Assembly: GCA_964537685.1 (NCBI GenBank)
Contig: CAZICM010000025.1
Coordinates: forward strand, 62,001-126,000
Direction: 5' to 3'
Source: CAZICM01 sp964537685
GTDB lineage: Bacteria > Myxococcota_A > Polyangia > Polyangiales > Polyangiaceae
DNA length: 64,000 nt
Shown here: one piece after another, positions 35,688 to 44,057 of the stretch
Layout: each line of letters opens with the position of its first letter
Numbering within the stretch: the stretch's first letter is position 1
The notes under the pieces: model-generated
Database searches by the model: none
What the model saw: the letters and a program-made list of their open reading frames with translations, nothing else
What the model was told of the DNA's origin: nothing
Program-made: the position numbers and the translations under genes

Positions 35688-36749
35688 CTAAACGGGTTTT
35701 TTCGAAGGCTGGGCAGGTTCTTTGGGATTGGCTTCGAGGGTGCGGATGCGTTCGAGCAGGGCCTGCATTTGCTGTTCTTGAGCGCGTAGTTTTTGTTCTG
35801 CCAGGGTGCGGGCATGTTCTTCATCGCGCAGCTTTTGTTCTGCGTGAACGCGAGCTTGTTCTTCATCGCGCAGCCTTTGTTCTGCCAGGGTGCGGGCATG
35901 TTCTTCATCGCGCAGCTTTTGTTCTGCCACGGTTCGCGCGCGCATCTCTTCGCGATGCGAATCTTCCCACTGATGATGGAGCTCCTGCTGCGTGGGCACC
36001 CAAATCTTGCCTTCGCGATCGCGCGTGAGCCTCAGGTATTTCCAGCCGTTTCTATCGGTGACGACCACACCAAAACCGATGGACTCGCACCACACCGGAC
36101 CGACTTCGCTCTGCTCCACGAATTTCAGATGTCCGCTTGCATCACGCCTGTAGACTTGCAGAGGCACACGGCCTGATTTTTTTCGGCGGCGCTCGCTCAT
36201 CACGTACACTTCGGGATCGAAAATCACAAGCTCTTGCACACCCAATTGATCGTATTTAGCCGGGTTATCTTGATAATCTTTGCGGAAGGTGGTCGAGACG
36301 ACTTCCACGGCCCATTTGGGCGGTGCAAACCCAGGTTTCCATGTGGGGATGCTGCGCACCATGGGATTGATGGGCGGGGTATCGGAGAGGTGCACATCGG
36401 GTGAAACGCGCACGAGAGGATGTTCTTCGACCCAAGCAAAAAAGATATCGCGGCCCATGCATAGAGGGTCGAGATTGCGCTCTTCGCACACGGTAATCAG
36501 CACCTGGCGAAGCATATCGGCGATTTGATCTTCGGCGGGGCCGGCGCCCATATCTTCTTCGTCGGTGAGATACCATTTCTTCCAATCAAATTGGGGGGGA
36601 ATTTTTTGAGATGTTTGAGACGTGGGAGGCGGTGTGGGCGAAGGTTCGGGGAACTCCGTGGCGGGCTCGGAATGAGGATAGGTTTTGGCGAGCGCGGGGC
36701 TTGATTTTGCGCGCGGTTTGAGCGTTGCGGGGGCTACGCGGGCGGACAT
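35688..36749 (-). CDS. Uma2-type (DUF820) nuclease-fold protein with repeat tail
   Basis: A 353-residue protein. Residues about 70-265 match the Uma2/DUF820 PD-(D/E)XK-fold family: P-D-V-H-L-S, then W-A-V-E-V-V-S, and Y-D-Q-L-G-V-Q-E-L-V-I-F-D-P. After it come four near-identical 14-residue units (A-E-Q-K-L-R-D-E-E-H-A-R-T-L pattern) that should form a coiled coil. I chose ATG 36749 (M-S-A-R-V) over 36809 because the upstream part is low complexity. Such proteins are multicopy in myxobacteria and cyanobacteria and of unknown role. Confidence 0.82.
   Translation of the reverse strand: MSARVAPATLKPRAKSSPALAKTYPHSEPATEFPEPSPTPPPTSQTSQKIPPQFDWKKWYLTDEEDMGAGPAEDQIADMLRQVLITVCEERNLDPLCMGRDIFFAWVEEHPLVRVSPDVHLSDTPPINPMVRSIPTWKPGFAPPKWAVEVVSTTFRKDYQDNPAKYDQLGVQELVIFDPEVYVMSERRRKKSGRVPLQVYRRDASGHLKFVEQSEVGPVWCESIGFGVVVTDRNGWKYLRLTRDREGKIWVPTQQELHHQWEDSHREEMRARTVAEQKLRDEEHARTLAEQRLRDEEQARVHAEQKLRDEEHARTLAEQKLRAQEQQMQALLERIRTLEANPKEPAQPSKKPV
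35774..35941 (-). repeat. 42-bp tandem repeat array inside the Uma2 gene
   Basis: The unit containing GTTCTTCATCGCGCAGC recurs at 35816, 35858 and 35900, exactly 42 bp apart, with a diverged fourth unit beside it. Each encodes 14 residues of coiled coil. The near identity of the units suggests recent expansion and likely length variation between strains. Confidence 0.85.
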
Positions 36750-36816
36750 GATGCGCGGAGTGTAGCGGGTATGCGAAGGTGGTGGAAGGGGATTGTGTAT
36801 GGGTGGCAAAGGCTGT

Positions 36817-37026
36817 TCAGCGCATCATAAATCGCCATTCTTCTCGCGCTTCATCGAACAGGTAATCGTGGCGCATCACCTCAACAAGCCGTGATTTACC
36901 CATTGAATCGAATTGCCTCTCGCAAATCACAGAAGGGACATTCACAAGAGAGAATTCCTTCGCCGCTTCCAGCGTGTCAAAGCCCCGCAGCCGTTCGGCG
37001 AATACAATGTAGGGATACAGTTTCAT
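36817..37026 (-). CDS. Small partner of a nucleotidyltransferase-like protein
   Basis: A 69-residue protein. Its start overlaps the stop of the nucleotidyltransferase gene by 4 bp, so the two are co-translated. Aromatic and charged residues dominate; no motif recognised. By position it may be the second component of a toxin-antitoxin-like pair. Confidence 0.55.
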   Translation of the reverse strand: MKLYPYIVFAERLRGFDTLEAAKEFSLVNVPSVICERQFDSMGKSRLVEVMRHDYLFDEAREEWRFMMR

Positions 37027-37673
37027 AAGCCAATTCGTTCCAATTGTGTCAAAAACCGATCGATTTCTTGGACTTCTTCCGGGCTTGGCTCGCGCCCAAG
37101 CGTTTGTTCAAACAATTCTTTTGCCCAGCCTGCGCGAAGCGATTGCCGCGCGTGGTTTGCGCCTGCGGCAATGCTGCGTTCAATATCATCTTCGTGAGCT
37201 GTCCTCTCCACGGCCTTTGTATCGAGGCCGAGCTTTGACAGAAGCATGAGATCGACGAGGTCTTGATCTCGCATTGCGGCAAGTTTTAACACAGCGAGGT
37301 CATTTCGGCCGGCGAGGATTAAGGTTTGAGATCCGCATGAATACGCAATCGGCGGCTCGCGAAGGCTAATCGCTTCAAACGTGCGGGGATGGACAATTGG
37401 ATGTTGAGCAATATCAATCAAGATGCGCTGTGCGCCGGGGTGAACCGCCCGAAACCAGCCGCCGGACTTCCCAATACGAAAGCCATCTCGTTCCAGCCTT
37501 TGCAGCAACTGTCCACGGGCTTCATCGGACATCGGAACAATGTCGAGATCATTGGTTGTCCGCGCCGAGTCACCTGTAAGCAATTGGACGGCAACACCTC
37601 CAATAATTCGAAGGTCGTCACCCGTGTGCGCTCCCTCAAATAACTCCCGCGCGGTGTCCAATGGCGATTCCAT
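37023..37673 (-). CDS. AbiEii/MNT-like nucleotidyltransferase
   Basis: A 216-residue protein of the nucleotidyltransferase superfamily. The N-terminus has I-I-G-G-V-A-V-Q-L-L and, after it, T-N-D-L-D-I-V, the metal-binding D-x-D of the fold; a later I-D-I-A probably gives the third acid. Relatives include AbiEii toxins and DUF6036-type proteins. With the overlapping 69-residue gene it resembles a two-gene toxin-antitoxin or abortive infection module. Which gene would be toxic cannot be told. Another such pair lies at 61592-62369. Confidence 0.7.
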   Translation of the reverse strand: MESPLDTARELFEGAHTGDDLRIIGGVAVQLLTGDSARTTNDLDIVPMSDEARGQLLQRLERDGFRIGKSGGWFRAVHPGAQRILIDIAQHPIVHPRTFEAISLREPPIAYSCGSQTLILAGRNDLAVLKLAAMRDQDLVDLMLLSKLGLDTKAVERTAHEDDIERSIAAGANHARQSLRAGWAKELFEQTLGREPSPEEVQEIDRFLTQLERIGL

Positions 37674-37789
37674 GACGCTGACCCATTCAACGAGAGCTTT
37701 TAGGACCCGTCTACTAAAAAATACCTCTGATCATCAAAAACCCATGATGCCTCTTGCCTTTCCCGCCCATATCCATTAGCCACGCCCTT

Positions 37790-38239
37790 ATGCTCAAACC
37801 TCGTCTTGTCTTGCTCGCCGCTTTCTTTTCAATCGCCGCGCCCGCTTCGTCCGCAATGGCCGATATCCCGCCTGCCGATGTCGAAGCGTGCTTCGGGAAA
37901 AAACCGGGCGATGCCTGCTCAGGACGAGGCGTCGATTCAGGGCAATGCGCTCAGGCCACCTGCACCACCGTGCGCCCAGGACCCAATGGTATCCAGGAAT
38001 ATCATTCGGATTGTGTGAAATGCATTCCAGCCGCCCAGCCCCCGCCCGCCAAAACCGATGAGCCGCCGTCTTCGCCCCCGCCCGCGCCTCAAAAGGTCGC
38101 TCCAGGGCCTACCAATAAAAGCAGCGGCTGTTCGGTCGATTCGCTCGGCGCCCAATCATGGGCAGGAGCTGGGTTTGCCCTGGGATTGCTCGGGCTTTTC
38201 GGCTGGCTTAGGCGGAAAGTAAAGCCAAATGCAAATTAA
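37790..38239 (+). CDS. Secreted Cys-rich protein with MYXO-CTERM-like anchor
   Basis: A 149-residue protein. From ATG 37790 it has a signal peptide (L-V-L-L-A-A-F-F-S), then a small domain C-F-G-K-K-P-G-D-A-C, G-Q-C-A-Q-A-T-C and C-V-K-C, a Pro-rich linker, and a tail with Cys followed by a hydrophobic helix and R-R-K. The tail fits the MYXO-CTERM sorting signal of myxobacteria. The protein at 43650-44057 has the same domain plan. The stop overlaps the convergent PEP-synthase-like gene by 4 bp. Function unknown. Confidence 0.72.
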   Translation: MLKPRLVLLAAFFSIAAPASSAMADIPPADVEACFGKKPGDACSGRGVDSGQCAQATCTTVRPGPNGIQEYHSDCVKCIPAAQPPPAKTDEPPSSPPPAPQKVAPGPTNKSSGCSVDSLGAQSWAGAGFALGLLGLFGWLRRKVKPNAN

Positions 38240-40311
38240 TTGCCCCGGCCGGGATAGGGCCGAGCCTGCTTGATGTATAAAGTCGGGGGCTTGGTCGGGT
38301 CGGCATCGTTGTCAAACTTAAACTCGATATCCATCGCATACCAGCCTGTATTGCCCGCGGCAGGGCCATAAGCCGGCGAAAAACGCTTGTGAATCGCATC
38401 CATGGCGACGCCCAAATCGTGGACTTGAGAGGCGTTTAGCACCGTCGTTCCCGCGGGAACCAAACTTGAATGCTCTAAATAGGTGATGGGCTGGTTGGGC
38501 TCGCTAAAGAAGTATAAAAATTGATCGCTCGTTACCCCGGGCGGAGGTGCAACGACTTCCACATCGCCCCCATATTGAACGTTGACATAAAACGCAGGAT
38601 CGACGCCCGCTTCATCAAAGGGATTTGCTGTCACGGCTACGCCATTGGCCTCTTCATTCGGGAAATTCCAGTGAACGAGCAAGGCCATGCCCACGGATTT
38701 ATGATCGACGCTGTAATAGGTCCGCTCTTCAAAGGTCCTAAATAACCAAGTGCTCGCATAGGTCTCCCGAATGGCGTTAAGCACATCGGGCCAATTGGTT
38801 GGATCGCCCGAATGCGATTCATAGCAGCCCGCGCAGGGAAAACCTTCGAGATCTTCGCTGTTGGTGCTGGTGCGGAAGCGCATTTTGTGGGTGCCGCCGT
38901 AATCCGCCGTAATCTTCGCCTGAAGCGCCGTTTGAAAGGCCATATCCAAAGGAGCCGTCAGCATCGCCGTGCGCAGTTCCAAAAGCTTTTTATCGCGTTC
39001 AGCCGCGCTGGCCTGGAAGGTCGGATCGGCCAAAAAGGCGTCAATCTGATCGTAAAAGCCGTTTTGCTTCATGAATTGATCGTAGTAAAAAACCGGAATC
39101 GCAAAGGCTTTTTGAATCGGAACGCCGTCCGTCCGCGCTAAAATCGAATAATGCGCGGCTTTGCCTCCAAAGGCCAAAACCGCTTTTTTGATATTGTCCC
39201 TCAGTGTCTCTCCGGCGCCCGGTTCGGGGGTGACATTTTCGATGTCTGTCAGTTCTGTGACCGTTAAATCCAGCGCCGGAAGCGTGACCGGCTCGGGCTT
39301 GTGGGCCTCCCAAAAGGCTTGCGCCTCCGTCAAGGTCACTTCTCGAATGCTCCAGTCAGATGCCCCCACCGTGAGCTCCACCAGCTTTCCATCGAGGGCC
39401 AATAGCTCTGGATTGGTTAAGGCATTGCGCAGGCCCATATTCGGTGTCTTTCGATTCTGGGAGAGCACATTCACATGCGAAAGCGGCGTTTGAAAGGTTT
39501 GGGTAATTAGCCCCTGCACCACGGAAATATCGTTGGGGGCTTCATCCAAAACCAATAAATCTTCATAAGATACATATTGCGTGGCCAAATCCGCCGCTTT
39601 CATGAAATGGAGCCGCCCAATCCCCACGCCCAGCGATAAAGGCTGATAATCGATCTCCGCATAAAGATCGTCGGTGGTGATGATCTTTACATCCTCGGGG
39701 AGCTTCGCGGCTTCGACCGCAACCGCTTCCGAAGTCGGGTGAAAGTAAAGCCCCGGTCCAAAAAACGCGGCCTTCTTCACGGCTCGGTAAAGCAAGGTGA
39801 TCATCTCGGCCGATGCCGTGTCATAGGGCGCAATTTCCAGGGCCCAGACTTTCGGGCCTTCATAATGTGTAACCGCGCCCAGAATAAAACGCCGATCGGG
39901 GGTATAATACTCGGTGGCATTGAATTGAGAAAGCTCGGGGACAAGTGGCAGCCCATTCATTCCAGAGAGATGTGTCGAGGCAAATTCGTAGTGAATTTTA
40001 TACTTTACGCTGTTCTGGAAATAAAGCGCGTTTTCATCGAGCGTATCCAGCACGACCTTGACCGAGCGGGCTCCAGGTAGGCTGGTATTGATGGGCTCCG
40101 AGGCCAATGCCTCAAAGTCGGGGGTACATGGGATTTGTTGCACGTAGTCGGGGGATTGTCCGCTTGGAATTTGGCAAGTTCCCTCGACAATCGCGTTGGG
40201 ATCGCCCGGCTGGGCCGGTGTCCCATTATCGCTGCAGCCCAGCGGAAAGCCCGCGCTCAGGGCCACAAATCCAAGGGAAAACAAAATGCGGGAATGGAGA
40301 TGCTGGCTCAT
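38236..40311 (-). CDS. Lipoprotein with PEP/pyruvate-binding (PPDK-like) domain
   Basis: A 691-residue protein with a signal peptide and a lipobox (F-P-L-G-C-S). The C-terminal part carries PPDK N-domain features: F-G-G-K-A-A-H-Y-S, R-F-R-T-S-T-N-S-E-D-L-E-G-F, and the closing I-K-Q-A-R-P-Y. A swivelling-domain-like T-P-L-S-H-V-N-V-L lies earlier (about residue 280), so the two domains are in reverse order to PEP synthase. An ATP-grasp enzyme outside the cytoplasm would lack ATP, so it may have another ligand or role. I chose ATG 40311 because AAAGGA lies 8 nt upstream. Confidence 0.8.
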   Translation of the reverse strand: MSQHLHSRILFSLGFVALSAGFPLGCSDNGTPAQPGDPNAIVEGTCQIPSGQSPDYVQQIPCTPDFEALASEPINTSLPGARSVKVVLDTLDENALYFQNSVKYKIHYEFASTHLSGMNGLPLVPELSQFNATEYYTPDRRFILGAVTHYEGPKVWALEIAPYDTASAEMITLLYRAVKKAAFFGPGLYFHPTSEAVAVEAAKLPEDVKIITTDDLYAEIDYQPLSLGVGIGRLHFMKAADLATQYVSYEDLLVLDEAPNDISVVQGLITQTFQTPLSHVNVLSQNRKTPNMGLRNALTNPELLALDGKLVELTVGASDWSIREVTLTEAQAFWEAHKPEPVTLPALDLTVTELTDIENVTPEPGAGETLRDNIKKAVLAFGGKAAHYSILARTDGVPIQKAFAIPVFYYDQFMKQNGFYDQIDAFLADPTFQASAAERDKKLLELRTAMLTAPLDMAFQTALQAKITADYGGTHKMRFRTSTNSEDLEGFPCAGCYESHSGDPTNWPDVLNAIRETYASTWLFRTFEERTYYSVDHKSVGMALLVHWNFPNEEANGVAVTANPFDEAGVDPAFYVNVQYGGDVEVVAPPPGVTSDQFLYFFSEPNQPITYLEHSSLVPAGTTVLNASQVHDLGVAMDAIHKRFSPAYGPAAGNTGWYAMDIEFKFDNDADPTKPPTLYIKQARPYPGRGN

Positions 40312-40369
40312 GGCCATATCCTTTCAATGGCTAATGTGGGGGTAAGATTTTTTAAAAAAGGGGAGCGAA

Positions 40370-41329
40370 TTAGGGGGTCAGTGCAAAACAGTAGAAGCCG
40401 CCGTAGCCGCCCCCAGAGCCCACGGTATTTGAGTTGGGATCGGGCGGTCCCATTTCAATAAGGTTTACACCGGGCGCGCAGCCCGACTCTGTGAGCGAGG
40501 ACATCCAGTTGGCCATATTGCCTTCAATGCCTCCGCTGGAACCTCCGGGACCACCGTATCGAGGCCAGGAATGCCCCACGCGAGGTCTCCCTTCTACGGC
40601 CTTGTTGCCCGTGCCGCCCGTCCAGTCGAGACAAGTGGCGGTTTGGCTGTACAATTGTCCCAGTGCGTTGCTGCCCGTCAGCATATCGTGATTGTCCACT
40701 TCGGGCTGGTTGGGATCGGGCTGATGATTGGGAACGCCATCTTCATTGGGGAAATCATCCTTGATGATCGGATCGATGCCCACGGGGCGATCATGAAGAA
40801 CATCGGCCTTGGTCATCGCAAACACCCGGCCAAGGCGATCGTACCATGGCCCCTCGCCGATACGGTCGATGGCATTGACTTGCTTGCCATTTTCATCGGA
40901 AACCGCGCTCAAGAAAGCGCGCCATTGCTTGGAGGCCGCGCCGGGCATGCTCTTTTCCGCGATGGTCGCGCAAATCTTGTCCGCGCCCCGAAGGCCCGCG
41001 CCTGGACCCGTCTCGCCAAAGCGCAAATCGCCTCCAAATCCCTGCTGGCTGCCCGAAAGCTCTTGAAGCGCCTTCAAGCTCGTCACAAAAAAGCTGAAAT
41101 TTTCGAGCTGGGGAGCGCTTCCGCCCGATCCGCCCGATCCATTGCCACTGCTGGACGCCGATCCGCCCCCGCTTCCGCTGGACGTCGTTCCCGATGTCGA
41201 GCCATTGGAGGTGTTGCCTGAGCTCAAATCCACGTCATTGTCGCTTCCTCCACCACAAGCCCCCAGGCCGGCCGCGGTGATAGAAATGGCGAATATTCCA
41301 AGAGCAATTGAGCGATATCCAGAATTCAT
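40370..41329 (-). CDS. Lipoprotein with DUF1554-like (lectin-fold) domain
   Basis: A 319-residue protein. The signal peptide ends in a lipobox-like G-L-G-A-C-G. A long Ser/Gly/Asn linker (residues about 35-75) leads to a globular domain with G-L-R-G-A-D-K-I-C, W-R-A-F-L-S-A and C-L-D-W-T-G-G, which fits the DUF1554 / C-type-lectin-like proteins common on myxobacterial surfaces. ATG 41329 is preceded by AAAGGA at 9 nt; the frame is open upstream to a TTG. A surface-adhesive role is inferred from fold. Confidence 0.75.
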   Translation of the reverse strand: MNSGYRSIALGIFAISITAAGLGACGGGSDNDVDLSSGNTSNGSTSGTTSSGSGGGSASSSGNGSGGSGGSAPQLENFSFFVTSLKALQELSGSQQGFGGDLRFGETGPGAGLRGADKICATIAEKSMPGAASKQWRAFLSAVSDENGKQVNAIDRIGEGPWYDRLGRVFAMTKADVLHDRPVGIDPIIKDDFPNEDGVPNHQPDPNQPEVDNHDMLTGSNALGQLYSQTATCLDWTGGTGNKAVEGRPRVGHSWPRYGGPGGSSGGIEGNMANWMSSLTESGCAPGVNLIEMGPPDPNSNTVGSGGGYGGFYCFALTP

Positions 41330-41375
41330 CAGCGATTTTCCTTTCAAGTTCTATCGTAAAGCGTTATGAAACAAG

Positions 41376-42407
41376 TCATTTGCAGGTTAAATCGGGTTGG
41401 CAAGTCTGACCCATAGGACAGTCCATCGTGCCCGTACAGGAGACAAGCCCCGGAATATCAACCGCTTTCTCAATGTCTGAGGACACCACCAGATCGACCC
41501 GTCCAGGTGCGATGGTGACCGAACCCACGCTTTGCCGGGTAATCAGCACGGTGGGGAAGCCCGCGATGCCTAAATTCAAGAGCTTGGTCACCAACGCCGC
41601 CGGCAATTCAAGCGAGCCCGTGTCCTCGGTATCGCATTCGATCAGTCCCTTGCTCCCACCATGATGGCTGATATCCACCTTCACATGAATCGTCGAAATG
41701 CCCGCCTTGCCCGGGGGTGTCCATGAGAGCATCACCGCCTTGTTGGGTTCTAGGGTAATGGTGCTGTTTAGCACTTCCAATTGAGCGATACCCTTGGATT
41801 CTACGGCGAAGGCACTATAAAATTCCCCCGCGGCTTCCATGCGGACGATATCGCCTTCGGCAAATCCTGGATATTTTAGGGCGGTATCGGCCGGAGGCTG
41901 ATAATTGTTTGCCACGGGTTTCATGGTGAACTCCGATGCCCCTGCCGCTGTTTGAATGCCTTTAGCGGTCACGGTACCGGCACTGTGAGCCGTGGGATAG
42001 GGCTGGCAAGTATCGTCTTCCACGCAGACCGCGCTTCCACCACAAGGCGTATTGCAGAAGGGAACCCGGGGAGTCAGCAAGCGGCATGCCCCCTCCTTTG
42101 AATCTTCCTCCCAAATCAACGACGCAGGCGAGGGGCCATCGTAGATTTTACCGAGCACAGCGGTGAGGCCGGGCGTTCCTGGATTCCCATTGGCGGGTGG
42201 AACGGGCGCCACCAGCCGGACTTGAAAGGTTCCGGCCAGCACATTGGGATCGCCCGCATCCTGTTGATTTCCCCCGCTGCTCGATGAGGAGGACGAGGAA
42301 GACGAGCCATCCGTTTCGGACGGCGAGGAACAGGAAACGACGGCCAATGGGCTCGCCGCGGCCAAGGCGCCGAGCAAACATCCAATCATGGCTCGCTGTA
42401 ATGACAT
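41376..42407 (-). CDS. Lipoprotein of unknown function
   Basis: A 343-residue protein. ATG 42407 gives a signal peptide with lipobox (V-V-S-C-S). A poly-Ser linker follows. The body has a Cys-rich insert (C-N-T-P-C-G-G-S-A-V-C) and ends with M-D-C-P-M-G-Q-T-C-Q-P-D-L-T-C, a repeat often seen in myxobacterial secreted proteins. The upstream start at 42452 is less likely. It precedes the DUF1554-like gene with a 46-bp gap, so the two may be co-expressed. Confidence 0.65.
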   Translation of the reverse strand: MSLQRAMIGCLLGALAAASPLAVVSCSSPSETDGSSSSSSSSSSGGNQQDAGDPNVLAGTFQVRLVAPVPPANGNPGTPGLTAVLGKIYDGPSPASLIWEEDSKEGACRLLTPRVPFCNTPCGGSAVCVEDDTCQPYPTAHSAGTVTAKGIQTAAGASEFTMKPVANNYQPPADTALKYPGFAEGDIVRMEAAGEFYSAFAVESKGIAQLEVLNSTITLEPNKAVMLSWTPPGKAGISTIHVKVDISHHGGSKGLIECDTEDTGSLELPAALVTKLLNLGIAGFPTVLITRQSVGSVTIAPGRVDLVVSSDIEKAVDIPGLVSCTGTMDCPMGQTCQPDLTCK

Positions 42408-42642
42408 AGGGACTTCACCTTTCGTTGAGGGCACCGCAAGGGCTCTCGGCATTTTTTCACATCAGCCGAGATGCAATTTCTGCCATACAGCTTGGAACAG
42501 TGCTGCGAATTTCGCATGCATGCCATTCAAAGCCGAATAGGCACAGGTCATTTTGCATCCCATCTCAGCTTCGAACGAAAGTCAAGCAGGATTTAGGCCA
42601 CAAACACCTTCCCGCGTTTTTTGTCCCGGGCCGCTTTTCCTA

Positions 42643-42672
42643 TTGACATGCCCGCGCCCGCCCCCGTACACA
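42643..42672 (+). promoter_or_regulatory. Candidate sigma-70 promoter for the kinase-phosphatase gene
   Basis: TTGACA (42643-42648), an 18-bp spacer, then TACACA (42667-42672), which is a weak -10. The ATG at 42683 would be within a few bases of the transcript start, implying a leaderless or nearly leaderless message. Confidence 0.45.
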
Positions 42673-42682
42673 ATAAAGCTCT

Positions 42683-43639
42683 ATGTCAAGGGAAATTCTC
42701 ATGGTCATGGGCTATCCCGCGTCGGGAAAAAGCTCGTATGTGGCTGAAAAATTGGCTCAGGGTTATCGAAGGCTCAACCGCGACACCTTGGGCGGAAGCC
42801 TCGATCAGCTTGCCGCGAAACTCGATGCGGAGATCGAGCAGGGAGGCGAGCGCTTTGTGCTCGATAATACCTATCCCAGCGTTCAAAGCCGGAAGCCCAT
42901 TCTGGATATCGCCAAAAAACATGGAATGGCCGTGCATTGTCTGCTTCTATCCACCAGTATTGAAGATGCGCAGGTCAATGCCGTTTCGCGGATGATACGC
43001 CTGCGGGGAAAGCTATTGATGCCCGAAGAGATAAAGGCAGCCAAGGATCCCAATATTTTCCCTCCCGCGGTCTTATTTGCCTATCGCAATGCCTTTGAAA
43101 AGCCCATGCCGGCCGAGGGATTTGCTTCGATTCAGCATGTTCCTTTTGTGCGGGCGGTGGATGAACACTATACCGGCAAGGCTTTGTTTTTGGATTATGA
43201 TGGAACGCTGCGCAAAACCAAGAGCGGTGATAAATATCCAAAATCCCCCGATGATATCGAAGTATTGCCTGGCCGCAAAGCTGTGCTGGAACGGTATCAG
43301 CGCGAAGGTTATAAGCTGCTTGGGATTTCAAACCAGGGCGATGTGGCCCGGGGCAAGTTATCCATGGAGGATGCGAAAGCCTGTTTTCAGCGCACCAACG
43401 AACTCTTGGGCCTGGATATCGAAGTGTCGTTTTGTCCCCACAACCCTGCGCCAATTCAATGCTTTTGCCGCAAGCCCATGCCCGGACTCGGTATCGCCTA
43501 TATAGAAAGCTATAAACTCGACCGGCGGAAAACACTTATGGTTGGCGATATGACCAGCGACAAAACGTTCGCCGCCCGCGTGGGTATCCGCTATATCGAC
43601 GCGGAAGCCTTTTTTAGTTCCTCCGGCATACTCACCTAG
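42683..43639 (+). CDS. Polynucleotide kinase-phosphatase, T4 Pnkp-like
   Basis: A 318-residue bifunctional protein. The N-terminal half is a P-loop kinase (G-Y-P-A-S-G-K-S-S, then an R-x-x-x-D-like R-L-N-R-D). The C-terminal half is a HAD phosphatase of the PNKP/HisB type: F-L-D-Y-D-G-T-L-R, G-I-S-N-Q-G-D, C-P-H-N-P and G-D-M-T-S-D. The kinase-phosphatase order is that of T4 Pnkp and is the reverse of human PNKP. It would convert 5'-OH/3'-phosphate ends into ligatable ends in DNA or RNA repair. No ligase or RtcB is near. The C-x-C-x-K motif beside the HAD site may bind zinc. Confidence 0.82.
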   Translation: MSREILMVMGYPASGKSSYVAEKLAQGYRRLNRDTLGGSLDQLAAKLDAEIEQGGERFVLDNTYPSVQSRKPILDIAKKHGMAVHCLLLSTSIEDAQVNAVSRMIRLRGKLLMPEEIKAAKDPNIFPPAVLFAYRNAFEKPMPAEGFASIQHVPFVRAVDEHYTGKALFLDYDGTLRKTKSGDKYPKSPDDIEVLPGRKAVLERYQREGYKLLGISNQGDVARGKLSMEDAKACFQRTNELLGLDIEVSFCPHNPAPIQCFCRKPMPGLGIAYIESYKLDRRKTLMVGDMTSDKTFAARVGIRYIDAEAFFSSSGILT

Positions 43640-43649
43640 AAAGCTTCTT

Positions 43650-44057
43650 ATGCCAAGGCTCTTCCCGCACTTCGCTGCCCTTCTTTTCGCTTTGCTAATC
43701 AGCCTCGGGCCGCTCTTGGCGCGCGCCGATCTTGTTTCTCCCCCGCCGCCCTGCAAAGGCAAGGCCGCCGGTGATATCTGTGAAACACTTCATCTGGATC
43801 GGGGCGTGTGCACCGCGTTGAACTGTAAACCCGGCGACGGCGATACCTGTCTACAATGCGTGGTGCCGCCCGATCCTCCCGTGAATGATCCACCCGCTCC
43901 CTCCGCTTCGAGCATTTCCACGCCCCCAATTCCACCTCAGCCTCCCGCGCCGCCCCCTCCTCCTTCATCTCGGATGTCCTTGGCCCTGCTTTTGGGTGTG
44001 GCTCTTGGAGGCTTGGCCGGCCTTTTTTGGTGGGTCCGAAGGAGCAAACGGTCATGA
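43650..44057 (+). CDS. Secreted Cys-rich single-span protein, paralog of 37790-38239
   Basis: A 135-residue protein with a signal peptide ending A-R-A-D, a domain C-K-G-K-A-A-G-D-I-C, G-V-C-T-A-L-N-C and C-L-Q-C that matches the Cys spacing of the gene at 37790, a Pro-rich stretch, and a C-terminal helix with W-W-V-R-R-S-K-R. The Cys of a MYXO-CTERM signal is missing, so the tail is simply a membrane anchor here. Its stop overlaps the next gene by 4 bp. Confidence 0.7.
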   Translation: MPRLFPHFAALLFALLISLGPLLARADLVSPPPPCKGKAAGDICETLHLDRGVCTALNCKPGDGDTCLQCVVPPDPPVNDPPAPSASSISTPPIPPQPPAPPPPPSSRMSLALLLGVALGGLAGLFWWVRRSKRS

